Made by a program: the position numbers and the translations under genes
Source: Mucilaginibacter lacusdianchii
Lineage (GTDB): Bacteria > Bacteroidota > Bacteroidia > Sphingobacteriales > Sphingobacteriaceae
Length of the DNA stretch: 64,000 nt
Reading direction: 5' to 3'
Assembly: GCF_009770985.1 (NCBI RefSeq)
Contig: NZ_WSRW01000002.1
Span: 248,001-312,000 of the forward strand
The notes under the pieces: generated by a model
The model's input: the letters and a program-made list of their open reading frames with translations, nothing else
What the model was told of the DNA's origin: nothing
The model's database searches: none
Shown here: one piece after another, positions 54,408 to 62,087 of the stretch
Layout: each line of letters starts with the position of its first letter
Position numbering within the stretch: the first letter of the stretch is position 1

Positions 54408-54605
54408 ATGAGAACCTTTGCAAAAATAGTACTTGTTGCAATAACTGCTATCTCCATGGCGTCTTGCTCAAGCAATACAAAGCCAGAAAACGGTGATGAT
54501 ACTTCTACTTTCACCAATAACTCGCAAATGAGAAGGGGCAATACCGATAGCACGCAAAAGCCCGATAGCACAAGTACTGATACCACAACCAGTAAGCCGC
54601 AATAA
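54408..54605 (+). CDS. Small Ser/Thr/Asp-rich lipoprotein 3 (65 aa)
   Basis: Signal peptide with lipobox MASC (Cys20), then SSNTKPENGDD and a Thr/Ser/Asp-rich end. Three sequons (DST twice, DTT). It begins 34 bp after lipoprotein 2. ITAISMASC echoes IAISFTAC and AAISFASC of the first two, so these three are probably recent duplicates, while the tails have diverged. Confidence 0.75.
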   Translation: MRTFAKIVLVAITAISMASCSSNTKPENGDDTSTFTNNSQMRRGNTDSTQKPDSTSTDTTTSKPQ

Positions 54606-54647
54606 TTTTAAACGTCGTCACATCCTAAATCATAATAAATACACATC

Positions 54648-54920
54648 ATGAAAAATTATTTAAAAGCTGGTCTTGGTTTAATGATTGCAGGCCTTTTAGC
54701 AGCATGTAACGGCTCGGGTAGCCAAAAGGGTGAAGATACCTTAAAAGTAGATTCATCCACATCTGTACAAAGCAGTGCAGACACAACACTGAGCACAGAC
54801 AGCGCCCAAAGTGATACTACACAAAAGGTAGATACATCACAATTAGGTGGCTCTGACACATTATCAAAAACGATTACTAAAAAAACTGTTGTTAAAAAAA
54901 CAGTAACTAAACAGCAGTAA
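54648..54920 (+). CDS. Small Ser/Thr/Asp-rich lipoprotein 4 (90 aa)
   Basis: Lipobox LAAC (Cys20). The longest of the five: the Ser/Thr/Asp part contains five sequons (DTL, DTT, DSA, DTT, DTL) and the last 18 residues are Lys/Thr-rich (TKKTVVKKTVTKQQ), unlike the others. A basic end on an otherwise acidic tail could bind peptidoglycan or polysaccharide, which is speculation. Downstream, CTTGTT/AACAAG with long T runs (about 54939-54972) may end transcription before lipoprotein 5. Confidence 0.75.
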   Translation: MKNYLKAGLGLMIAGLLAACNGSGSQKGEDTLKVDSSTSVQSSADTTLSTDSAQSDTTQKVDTSQLGGSDTLSKTITKKTVVKKTVTKQQ

Positions 54921-54973
54921 ATCTGCACTTTTCATACTTGTTAAAAGTTTTTTTAATTTTTTTTCAAACAAGC

Positions 54974-55003
54974 GGGTTACCTTTTAGAAATACCGGTATT
55001 AAA
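54974..55003 (+). promoter_or_regulatory. Candidate ECF sigma promoter, site C (lipoprotein 5)
   Basis: GGGTTAC (54974-54980), exactly 15 nt, then GTATTAAA (54996-55003), identical in both boxes and spacing to site A. It lies 36 nt before the ATG at 55040 and gives lipoprotein 5 its own promoter. Confidence 0.6.
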
Positions 55004-55039
55004 GAGAAACTATTAATCACTTATTAAAAGAAATTAACA

Positions 55040-55243
55040 ATGAAAAACGCATTTAAATTCGGCTTTTTAGCTTTAGCTATCTCTATGTCAATGGTTGCTT
55101 GCAAAGGCTCTGGTTCAGCTAACGGTACTGATTCTACTGCTACTGTAGACAGCACTACTACCACTACTACTGACACTGTAGCTTCAACTGATACTGCTGC
55201 TAAAGCTGACACTGCTGCTATGGATACTACTAAAAAAATGTAA
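55040..55243 (+). CDS. Small Ser/Thr/Asp-rich lipoprotein 5 (67 aa)
   Basis: Lipobox MVAC (Cys21), then KGSGSANG and a tail of Thr, Ala, Asp and Ser. Every Asp-Ser/Thr pair in it fits the O-glycosylation sequon (DST, DST, DTV, DTA, DTA, DTT: six in 37 residues), the highest density of the set. The codons are strongly repeated ACT/GAC/GCT, so the DNA looks like a microsatellite but stays in frame. It has its own ECF-like promoter (site C) and a perfect terminator, so it may be the most highly expressed member. Confidence 0.78.
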   Translation: MKNAFKFGFLALAISMSMVACKGSGSANGTDSTATVDSTTTTTTDTVASTDTAAKADTAAMDTTKKM

Positions 55244-55260
55244 TATCACTTTACAGCAAT

Positions 55261-55306
55261 GTAATAAAAAAGGCCTGATTCATTTGAATCAGGCCTTTTT
55301 TATTAC
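55261..55306. terminator. Perfect 20-bp terminator hairpin
   Basis: GTAATAAAAAAGGCCTGATT pairs perfectly with 55287-55306 around loop CATTTG. It separates lipoprotein 5 from the convergent lipoprotein 6, whose stop overlaps the right arm. Confidence 0.9.
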
Positions 55307-55620
55307 TGCTTAGGTGCAGTTTTTACAGAGTCTTTGTGCGCCTCTGCTGCAGTATCTATTTTGGCAGCAGTTGTGGACGGCGTTGCCATAGTGGTTTTGT
55401 TGCTGGCACGGCCTTTAACGATAGATGTACCTCCAGATGCACTATTGTCTTCTACGGTAGCACCACCCAGTTCGGTAGTGGTTTTAGAGGTATCAATTGG
55501 GTTAGGCTCCTCAATGTTCTTAACCGAGTCGGCTGCATCCTTGCTGGTATTACCAGAATCGCAGGCTTGGAAAAAGGAAGCACTGCCGGCTAACATCATT
55601 ATTAAAATTACTTTTTTCAT
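55303..55620 (-). CDS. Ser/Thr/Asp-rich lipoprotein 6 (105 aa)
   Basis: Signal peptide with lipobox FQAC (Cys20), then DSGNTSKDAAD. Hydrophilic throughout, with three sequons (DSV, DTA, DSV) and Thr/Ala-rich ends. It is on the opposite strand, facing the array, and I see no GGGTTAC element in front of it, so it may be a relative outside the regulon. No family name. Confidence 0.72.
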   Translation of the reverse strand: MKKVILIMMLAGSASFFQACDSGNTSKDAADSVKNIEEPNPIDTSKTTTELGGATVEDNSASGGTSIVKGRASNKTTMATPSTTAAKIDTAAEAHKDSVKTAPKQ

Positions 55621-55724
55621 TAAAGCTTTTTTGTTTGGTGACTATTTAACAGCTGTAAAACTGATTTGTTATTATTGACGGGCCAATATACAAATAAGAA
55701 ATAGCCTGTTAATTACCAAAAGCA

Positions 55725-55761
55725 AAAAAGCCCCTTTAAGCAAACGTTAAAGAGGCTTTTT
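55725..55761 (-). terminator. Terminator of the DUF2383 gene
   Basis: A 15-bp stem with one mismatch (55725-55739 with 55747-55761) and A/T tails, 18 bp past the stop. Confidence 0.75.
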
Positions 55762-55778
55762 ATCGATTTAAGCAACGG

Positions 55779-56243
55779 TTATGATTCAGCTCTTTCCAAA
55801 TCGCGCAGTTGCTTTACTTTGTCATGCGCAGCTTTTAGGTTAGTTTCTTGCTGTGTAAGTATATCTTTAATATAAGCCGGTAATTTCTCGTCTTCCAACG
55901 CAGATTTATAAGCTTTTTGAGTAGCGTCTTCTCCAAACTCACACTCTTCTAAAACACTTTTAGTACTGTGTCCGGTAAAAAATGTTTTTAAGTTTATCCA
56001 GGTGCGGTGAATATCGCCACTGGTTGATGTGGTGTTTTCAATATCACGTGCAAAAGTTTGAACTTCGGTAGCCAAGGCCAACTTAAATTGGTGGCTGTCG
56101 CCGATGAAGCCGGTAAACAATTGTTTCAAATCGGCATTTTCCGCAGGAGTTTCTTTAATAGCACGCTCATAACCTTGAATACGATCGTTGTGGATCTTAA
56201 TCAGGTCGTTTAATGTTTCAACGGTATTTTGTGTCGTTTCCAT
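55779..56243 (-). CDS. PA2169-type four-helix-bundle protein (DUF2383)
   Basis: 154 aa, all-helical, no signal. The opening VETLNDLIKIHNDRIQGYERAI, then FIGDSHQFKLAL, and VLEECEFGEDATQKAYKSAL match DUF2383 (ferritin-like four-helix bundle, PA2169 family). Glu and His at helix positions recall ferritin-type metal ligands, but no metal function is established. Such genes are often stress-induced. It stands in the lipoprotein neighbourhood with its own terminator; the promoter is not clear. Confidence 0.88.
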   Translation of the reverse strand: METTQNTVETLNDLIKIHNDRIQGYERAIKETPAENADLKQLFTGFIGDSHQFKLALATEVQTFARDIENTTSTSGDIHRTWINLKTFFTGHSTKSVLEECEFGEDATQKAYKSALEDEKLPAYIKDILTQQETNLKAAHDKVKQLRDLERAES

Positions 56244-56320
56244 AAGTATGTGGGTTAAGTATCAGATGAACTTCTAAATATGTTTTTTTGTTTAAGCAAA
56301 TTGATTCTCAATTGAATACA

Positions 56321-56506
56321 TTAAGAACGACCGCCCCTGAACATATTGATAATCCAGATAATTACAAAGACTACCACTATTACGGCAATAATGCCAACTA
56401 CAAAACCGGCTTTAAAGATGCCTTTAATAGCTTCACAGCTACTTAATGTAGTAACTAAAAGCGCTAAAGCGAAATAATGTAATTTTTGAATAGGTAAATT
56501 TTTCAT
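56321..56506 (-). CDS. Small membrane lipoprotein (61 aa)
   Basis: A signal sequence with lipobox LSSC (Cys24), followed after only 9 residues by a strong membrane helix (about 34-55, VVGIIAVIVVVFVIIWIINMF) and a basic end (RGGRS). A lipid anchor plus a helix is unusual. Proteins of this layout occur in Bacteroidetes without known function. It lies between the DUF2383 and esterase genes on the same strand, with a terminator after the esterase, so it is likely expressed on its own. Confidence 0.7.
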   Translation of the reverse strand: MKNLPIQKLHYFALALLVTTLSSCEAIKGIFKAGFVVGIIAVIVVVFVIIWIINMFRGGRS

Positions 56507-56533
56507 AGTATGTGTTTTTAAGGTAGATGATAT

Positions 56534-56572
56534 AAATAAAGCTGCTTACATAAGGAATAAGCAGCTTTATTT
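56534..56572 (-). terminator. Terminator of the lipoprotein esterase gene
   Basis: A perfect 15-bp stem (56534-56548 with 56558-56572) with an AT-rich base, 12 bp past the esterase stop on the minus strand. Confidence 0.8.
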
Positions 56573-56583
56573 GTTTTTAACAT

Positions 56584-57792
56584 TTACTTCTTAAATGCAC
56601 TTTTTAGCTGTTCTGCAGCATATCCTTCGGCCTCTTTAGCTTCGGGAAGTAAAGCTCCCATACCGAAAAATTCGTGCGTAACACCGTTGTAAACTTTAGT
56701 ATCTACTTTTACACCAGCAGCTTCCAATTTTTTAGCCAGCATTTCGCCATCGCTAGCTAATGGATCCAGCTCGGCATTGATAATAGTTACCGGTGGTAAA
56801 CCTTTTAAATTAGCTGCAACCAAATTTAGGCGTGGATCTTTGGCCTGTGCCATGCTGCTTACGTAGTTTTTAGTGAACCACATCATCATTGGTTTATCCA
56901 ATGGTTTTGCATTGGCATATTTTACGTAAGACGGGCTAGCCATATCAGCACTGGCAATTGGGTAAACACTTAAAATATGCACTGGTAATTGTACACCTTT
57001 ATCGCGTGCGGCAATAGCAGTTGCTACCGCTAAATTACCACCGGCACTTTCACCAGCTATGGCAATCATTTTAGCATCACCTTTAATAGAAGCTGCGTTT
57101 TTAACTACCCATTGGTAAGCTTCAAAAGCATCATTGTGTGCGGTTGGAAATTTATGCTCGGGTGCTAAACGGTAAGCTACTGATACCACAACAGCCTGGG
57201 TTTGGTCGGCAAGTGTTTTAGCACTAGCGTCATATACATCTAAATTGGCAATTACAAAGCCACCACCGTGGTAATAAACAATTACAGGCAGTGTTCCCGT
57301 AGCGCCTTGCGGTGTATAAACACGCACATGCACATTACCACCGGTTACCGGAATATCTTTACCCATGGTATCCACTTTTATAACCGGCATAGCAATGTTA
57401 TAATCTTTCATTACATCCATGGTTGCATCAGTAGCCGTATGATTTTTACGGGCCTGTACTGCCGTAAGCTGCGGGATAGGTGTATCATTATAGCTAGCTA
57501 ACTTTTCAATTACTGCAGCCATTTGTGGTTTAATGTCATCTGCCCATGCTGGTTTGGGACCCTTAGGTTTAACATCGTCAGGCGAGCCACCTTTTTGTGT
57601 GGTGTCAACAGTTTGTGTTACCGTTACCGAACTATCTACCGTTGTAGATGAGCTGGTTGTTTTGCCAGAATCACATGCGGTTAAGCCCGCAGCCGCTAAA
57701 GCCAACAAGGTAAATAGCTTTTTTAAATGTTTTTTGGGCTTAGCCGACAATATTGATTGAGGCTCGGCAAAATTTAATGTGTTGTTTTTCAT
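56584..57792 (-). CDS. Lipoprotein alpha/beta hydrolase (HSL-type esterase)
   Basis: 402 aa. A long signal region ends in the lipobox LTAC (Cys about 40). After it comes a Ser/Thr/Val/Asp-rich linker (about 41-70, DSGKTTSSST, VDSSVTVTQTVDTT) much like the small lipoproteins, then a hormone-sensitive-lipase-like hydrolase. Active-site landmarks are YYHGGGFV (oxyanion hole), GESAGGN (nucleophile Ser), Asp in DPLASDGE and His in THEFFGM. It is a membrane-tethered esterase with unknown substrate. A terminator follows; the DUF2383 and 61-aa genes lie downstream. Confidence 0.9.
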   Translation of the reverse strand: MKNNTLNFAEPQSILSAKPKKHLKKLFTLLALAAAGLTACDSGKTTSSSTTVDSSVTVTQTVDTTQKGGSPDDVKPKGPKPAWADDIKPQMAAVIEKLASYNDTPIPQLTAVQARKNHTATDATMDVMKDYNIAMPVIKVDTMGKDIPVTGGNVHVRVYTPQGATGTLPVIVYYHGGGFVIANLDVYDASAKTLADQTQAVVVSVAYRLAPEHKFPTAHNDAFEAYQWVVKNAASIKGDAKMIAIAGESAGGNLAVATAIAARDKGVQLPVHILSVYPIASADMASPSYVKYANAKPLDKPMMMWFTKNYVSSMAQAKDPRLNLVAANLKGLPPVTIINAELDPLASDGEMLAKKLEAAGVKVDTKVYNGVTHEFFGMGALLPEAKEAEGYAAEQLKSAFKK

Positions 57793-57889
57793 GGTAGTTT
57801 ATTTTGTAAGTAATAAACAACCAACACATATCATATTTGTTGCTCAAACAGCACGAATACAATTAAATATACTACTCCCAATAGCTATA

Positions 57890-58390
57890 TCAATCAAAAA
57901 TACTTTCGGCTGTAGTTTTTACATCTTTAGTGATGCTTATATTGTTTTTATTGGTTGCCGATTCTAACAACTTAGCCACACCTGCAGATACCAGACCGCC
58001 TGCAAAATAGTAGAGTACGGATAGCAGTTGCGTTTCGAGGGTGCGATTGCTATGCTTTTCGTTTAATCCCATGGGTTTGGGTAACAACACTGCACCTAAG
58101 CCCGCCGCTAATCCAAGGCCTGACCCTTTTAGCCAGGTTTTATCTTTTCCCAAGCCTACTAAGCTGTAATAAATAGCATTGCTAAAAATATCGCCGCCCA
58201 TTGTAATGTAATACAACTTATCTTTTTTGGGTGGCGCAACGCCCATTTTTTGCAATATTTTAGTTATAGATTCCATACCCAGCAAATCCATACGTGGTGC
58301 ATCTTTGTCTTGATATTTTACAAATTGGTGTAGTGCGGTTATGGCGCAAGCGGCGGTAACTCCACCGGCTAAAGCATTTAAAAGTCTCAT
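57890..58390 (-). CDS. Membrane-associated protein, unknown (166 aa)
   Basis: An N-terminal hydrophobic segment (about 4-22, ALAGGVTAACAITALHQF) and later weak hydrophobic stretches (about 75-110 and 125-145) suggest a small membrane protein. The middle is basic (GVAPPKKDKL). I do not recognise a family. ATG 58390; it is divergent from the ABC ATPase gene, 80 bp apart. It is on the same strand as the esterase but ends about 98 bp before its start. Confidence 0.65.
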   Translation of the reverse strand: MRLLNALAGGVTAACAITALHQFVKYQDKDAPRMDLLGMESITKILQKMGVAPPKKDKLYYITMGGDIFSNAIYYSLVGLGKDKTWLKGSGLGLAAGLGAVLLPKPMGLNEKHSNRTLETQLLSVLYYFAGGLVSAGVAKLLESATNKNNISITKDVKTTAESIFD

Positions 58391-58470
58391 ATTTTAACTT
58401 TTTAGTTACTTATCAAATATCTAAAAGATGAAATTTGTTCATTTGTATTTCATAAACACATCTAAATACA

Positions 58471-59949
58471 ATGTCCGACGAATTGATGACACCTTTACTA
58501 TCCATACAAAAAGCAGTAGTAAAGCAATCTGGAAAAACGATTTTAGACAACCTGTCTTTTACTGTTCAACAGGGTGAGAATTGGGTACTGGCAGGGGCCA
58601 GCGGATCAGGCAAAACGGCATTGCTAAGCGTGATAGCAGGACGGTTGCCGCTAAATGGCGGCAGCATTCAGCGTAATTTTAGTATAGCACATTCACAAGC
58701 AAAACCAATTGCGCTAGTGGACACTAAGCATCATTTTAAAAACTCATCTAACACTACCGATTTTTATTATCAACAGCGTTACAATGCAAGCGAATCTGAT
58801 GAAGGTGCAACCGTCAGAGAGCACCTTTATGCAATTGAAGTTTCGCATGTAGATGGCGCATACTGGACGCTCGACAAAGTAACTGAACGCCTGATGCTAA
58901 CACCGCTGCTCGACAAGCAGCTCATTAAATTATCAAACGGCGAAACTAAACGATTGCTGATTGCATCAGCTTTAATGAAAAATCCGGTGTTGCTGCTACT
59001 CGATAATCCGCTTAGCGGACTGGATGTGCAAACTCGCTCATTTTTCGGCAACCTGATTGATGAAATCACGAAAACCGGCATTACCGTAATCATGTCGGCA
59101 AATACGCATGAGTTGCCAAAGAGCATCACACACGTTGCCCTTTTAGAACAAGGTGCCATTATCTCCACCTCTCCCATTGCAGATTTTCAATGGCCTGAAC
59201 CAATATCAGAAGAGTTATCAATAGACAAGGATAAGATCAGTTTTTTAGTGAACGTTGCCAATAAAGAAACTTTTCGGGACATCGTTAAGCTACATAAGGT
59301 CAATGTAAAATATGGTGATAACCAAATTCTGAATAACGTTGATTGGCACATTAAGCAGGGCGAACACTGGGCGTTATTAGGGCCAAATGGTGCAGGCAAA
59401 TCAACCTTGTTAAGCCTCATCAATGGCGATAATCCACAGGCTTATGCTAATGATATTATACTGTTTGACAGAAAACGTGGTACAGGCGAAAGCATTTGGG
59501 ATATCAAACGCAAAACCGGCTATATATCGCCCGAACTGTTTCAATATTTCCCATCTGACAGCTCTGGTTTACAGGTTATTGAGTCTGGGTTTTATGATAC
59601 CTTAGGTTTGTTTAGGCCAAGCCAACCAGCTAAACAGGCTGTAGCTATGCAATGGATGGATGTATTGGAAATACAGCCTTATGCTCGACAATTACTTAAA
59701 AATATGCCTGCCAGTGCACAGCGTTTGTGCTTACTGGCCAGGGCACTGGTTAAAAATCCGCCTTTGCTTATTTTAGATGAGCCTACACAAGGACTAGATG
59801 AACAACAGCGCCAGCACTTTAAAAATCTAATTGACACCATTTGCAGCATAAGCCCCATAACGCTGATTTATGTAACACATTATCAAGAAGAAATACCCAA
59901 TTGCGTTGATCAAGTGCTGCGTTTAGACAAGGGAAATGTGGTAAATTAA
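58471..59949 (+). CDS. Double ABC ATPase, ModF-like
   Basis: Two nucleotide-binding domains in one soluble chain of 492 aa and no membrane segment. NBD1: Walker A GASGSGKT, signature LSNGETKR, Walker B LLLLDNPLSG. NBD2: Walker A GPNGAGKST, degenerate signature MPASAQRL in place of LSGGQ, Walker B LLILDEPTQG. It resembles ModF/PhrA-type photorepair proteins more than a transporter. A weak hairpin GGCTG/CAGCC (59981-59994) plus T run lies after the stop. Confidence 0.88.
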   Translation: MSDELMTPLLSIQKAVVKQSGKTILDNLSFTVQQGENWVLAGASGSGKTALLSVIAGRLPLNGGSIQRNFSIAHSQAKPIALVDTKHHFKNSSNTTDFYYQQRYNASESDEGATVREHLYAIEVSHVDGAYWTLDKVTERLMLTPLLDKQLIKLSNGETKRLLIASALMKNPVLLLLDNPLSGLDVQTRSFFGNLIDEITKTGITVIMSANTHELPKSITHVALLEQGAIISTSPIADFQWPEPISEELSIDKDKISFLVNVANKETFRDIVKLHKVNVKYGDNQILNNVDWHIKQGEHWALLGPNGAGKSTLLSLINGDNPQAYANDIILFDRKRGTGESIWDIKRKTGYISPELFQYFPSDSSGLQVIESGFYDTLGLFRPSQPAKQAVAMQWMDVLEIQPYARQLLKNMPASAQRLCLLARALVKNPPLLILDEPTQGLDEQQRQHFKNLIDTICSISPITLIYVTHYQEEIPNCVDQVLRLDKGNVVN

Positions 59950-60019
59950 TTAGAACATCAGCTTATTATCATATTATACAGGCTGGAATCAGCCGGTTAC
60001 TTTTTTAATCTTTTACCTG

Positions 60020-60027
60020 TATCTTTG
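60020..60027 (+). promoter_or_regulatory. -7 box TATCTTTG of mqnC
   Basis: A perfect TAnnTTTG ending 3 nt before the mqnC ATG (60031), predicting a leaderless message. It also contains the TTG that would be the next start upstream. Confidence 0.55.
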
Positions 60028-60030
60028 TAT

Positions 60031-61155
60031 ATGAATACTGCCGATTTGCTGCAACGCGCGCTTCAATTTGACTTTTTAAGCATTGAGGAGGGCGTTTATT
60101 TATACCACAACGCAACAACAGCCGAGCTGATGTATGTAGCCAACGAGCTGCGTAAAATTCAGGTTCCGCATGGCAAAGTTACCTGGCAGATAGATCGCAA
60201 TGTAAACACCACCAACGTTTGTATCGCCAACTGCAAGTTTTGTAACTTCTTCAGACGTCCCGGCCATGAGGATAGTTACATTACAGATATAGAAACTTAT
60301 AAGCAAAAGATTGAAGAAACGTTTCGTTATGGTGGCGATCAGTTGTTATTGCAAGGTGGCCATCACCCCGATTTGGGTTTGTCTTTTTATGCTAACTTAT
60401 TTAAAGAGTTAAAGGATTTATATCCTACCCTGAAGCTACACTCATTAGGCCCGCCCGAAATTGCACACGTAGCCAAGCTCGAGAACATGAGCCATATTGA
60501 TGTGCTGACTGCGTTAAAAGAAGCAGGCTTGGATTCATTACCTGGTGCAGGTGCCGAAATTTTAAATGACCGTGTACGCCGGTTAATTTCTAAGGGTAAA
60601 TGCGGCGGTAAAGAATGGCTGGATGTAATGCGTGCAGCCCATCAAATTAATCTGCCTTCATCTGCTACCATGATGTTTGGTCATGTTGAAACGATTGACG
60701 AGCGTTTTGAGCACCTGGTATGGATACGCCAGGTACAGTCGGAAAAGCCCGATGGCCATTATGGTTTTATTGCATTCATCCCTTGGCCTTTCCAAGACGA
60801 TGGAACGTTATTACGCAAGGTTCGTGGTATAACCAACAATGTTACTGGCGATGAGTACATTCGCATGATAGCGTTAAGCCGCATTATGCTGCCTAACATT
60901 AAAAATATTCAAGCATCATGGCTAACTGTTGGTAAACAAGTTGCACAGGTTTGCTTACATGCAGGAGCTAATGATTTTGGATCTATTATGATTGAAGAAA
61001 ATGTGGTATCAGCTGCTGGTGCCCCTCACCGCTTTACCGCGCAAGGCATTCAAAATTCAATTGCCGAGGCGGGTTTTGAACCACAACTACGCAATCAAAA
61101 ATATGAATGGCGTGCGTTACCTGTTCAAATAGAAGAACAAGTAATAAATTACTAA
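60031..61155 (+). CDS. mqnC: Cyclic dehypoxanthinyl futalosine synthase (menaquinone, futalosine pathway)
   Basis: A radical SAM enzyme that cyclises dehypoxanthinyl futalosine in the alternative menaquinone route. The cluster motif is C64-x3-C68-x2-C71 (CIANCKFC). QLLLQGGHHPDLGLSFYANL, LHSLGPPEIAH, GLDSLPGAGAEIL and SATMMFGHVET are typical of MqnC rather than CofH or MqnE. 374 aa. ATG 60031. Single gene with its own -7 box and a palindromic terminator. It supplies the quinone that NuoA-D would reduce. Confidence 0.93.
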   Translation: MNTADLLQRALQFDFLSIEEGVYLYHNATTAELMYVANELRKIQVPHGKVTWQIDRNVNTTNVCIANCKFCNFFRRPGHEDSYITDIETYKQKIEETFRYGGDQLLLQGGHHPDLGLSFYANLFKELKDLYPTLKLHSLGPPEIAHVAKLENMSHIDVLTALKEAGLDSLPGAGAEILNDRVRRLISKGKCGGKEWLDVMRAAHQINLPSSATMMFGHVETIDERFEHLVWIRQVQSEKPDGHYGFIAFIPWPFQDDGTLLRKVRGITNNVTGDEYIRMIALSRIMLPNIKNIQASWLTVGKQVAQVCLHAGANDFGSIMIEENVVSAAGAPHRFTAQGIQNSIAEAGFEPQLRNQKYEWRALPVQIEEQVINY

Positions 61156-61204
61156 CATACAACAAGAAAGGCTTTGCAATTGCAAAGCCTTTCTTGTTGT
61201 ATGT
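61155..61204. terminator. 50-bp perfect palindrome, bidirectional terminator
   Basis: A 25-bp perfect inverted repeat without a spacer, centred at 61179/61180 (GCAA/TTGC), starting on the last base of the mqnC stop codon and ending 18 bp before the stop of the convergent ferritin-like gene. Confidence 0.85.
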
Positions 61205-61222
61205 TTAATATAACACCAATTT

Positions 61223-62059
61223 TTATGCTGGTGCTAAGAAACGGGCAACGATAGCTTTAACGTTGTCTTTAGTGTTTGGCTCATCAAAAGCTTCAGTTGC
61301 AATAGCTGCTGATGTAGTTGCACCTGCTATACTTGGCAATGAGGTTAAGTTGGCACCGCCTTGAGTGGTGTTATCTTCACCAGCATATACTAAAACAGCA
61401 TCATTACCTGGTATACCACTGGTAACACCGGTAATCCAAGGTTTAACTGCAACGCCACGTAGCTGACGAACACGACGCAAATGCGCAGCATGACGACCTT
61501 CTACAGAGTGAATATTTAATGCCGCAGTTAATATGGTAGCATTACCCATCAAGGTAGTAGCTTGGCCTTTATAAGCTCTTACACCGTTATCTTCAAATGC
61601 TTGTGCTAAAGCCAGGAACATATCATAACCAACTGAATCGTTACGCAACAAATCAGCATAAGTACCTTTAGCGGTGAAGTCAAAAGTTGGTTTTGCGATG
61701 GCGTTGCTGCCTAAGGCTTGCAATAAAAAGTTTTTGTGGTTAGTTTCATCAATACGAATCAAATCAATACCCGGACGATCGGTTGCTGGTATATTTGAAC
61801 GTTGACCGTATGTATTGTAATAATCTGATTCCAGATACTCAGCAGTTAAAGCGAAGTTTAAGGTATCTATAATTTGTGGCGTTAACGCCTGACCGTATGC
61901 TTTTTTAACTAACGTTGAAAAAACAAAAGGTACAGCGGCTGCAGCTACTTTAGTACCAAAACTGGTAATGTTTCTGATAGCAGCACGACGTGGGCTGATT
62001 CTATCTGCAAATTCCGGATCTGCCTGATGAATATCGTCTATTAAGTTTAGTAAATTCAT
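61223..62059 (-). CDS. Ferritin-like (Ferritin_2) protein, Tat-type N-terminus, 278 aa
   Basis: A long N-terminus with twin Arg (SPRRAAIRN, about 23-31) and a hydrophobic stretch resembles a Tat signal. The ferritin-like bundle has the metal ligands in order: Glu in ALTAEYLESDYY, E-x2-H in DETNHKNFL, Glu in EDNGVRAYKG and E-x2-H in SVEGRHAAH. It belongs with the desiccation-related pcc13-62-like group, whose function is not settled. It follows the second ferritin-like gene by 28 bp. A palindromic terminator closes the pair. Confidence 0.88.
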   Translation of the reverse strand: MNLLNLIDDIHQADPEFADRISPRRAAIRNITSFGTKVAAAAVPFVFSTLVKKAYGQALTPQIIDTLNFALTAEYLESDYYNTYGQRSNIPATDRPGIDLIRIDETNHKNFLLQALGSNAIAKPTFDFTAKGTYADLLRNDSVGYDMFLALAQAFEDNGVRAYKGQATTLMGNATILTAALNIHSVEGRHAAHLRRVRQLRGVAVKPWITGVTSGIPGNDAVLVYAGEDNTTQGGANLTSLPSIAGATTSAAIATEAFDEPNTKDNVKAIVARFLAPA

Positions 62060-62087
62060 GATGTTGTTGATGTTTTTAAATAGGTGA

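Noticed and set aside
54136..54928. Minus-strand ORFs opposite the small lipoproteins, rich in Val/Leu/Ser
   Set aside because: They mirror the Asp/Thr/Ser codons of the plus-strand genes. The plus frames have lipoboxes, clean spacing and promoters.
55130..55235. Microsatellite-like ACT/GAC/GCT repeat
   Set aside because: It is the in-frame coding of the Thr/Asp/Ala tail of lipoprotein 5, not a separate repeat element.
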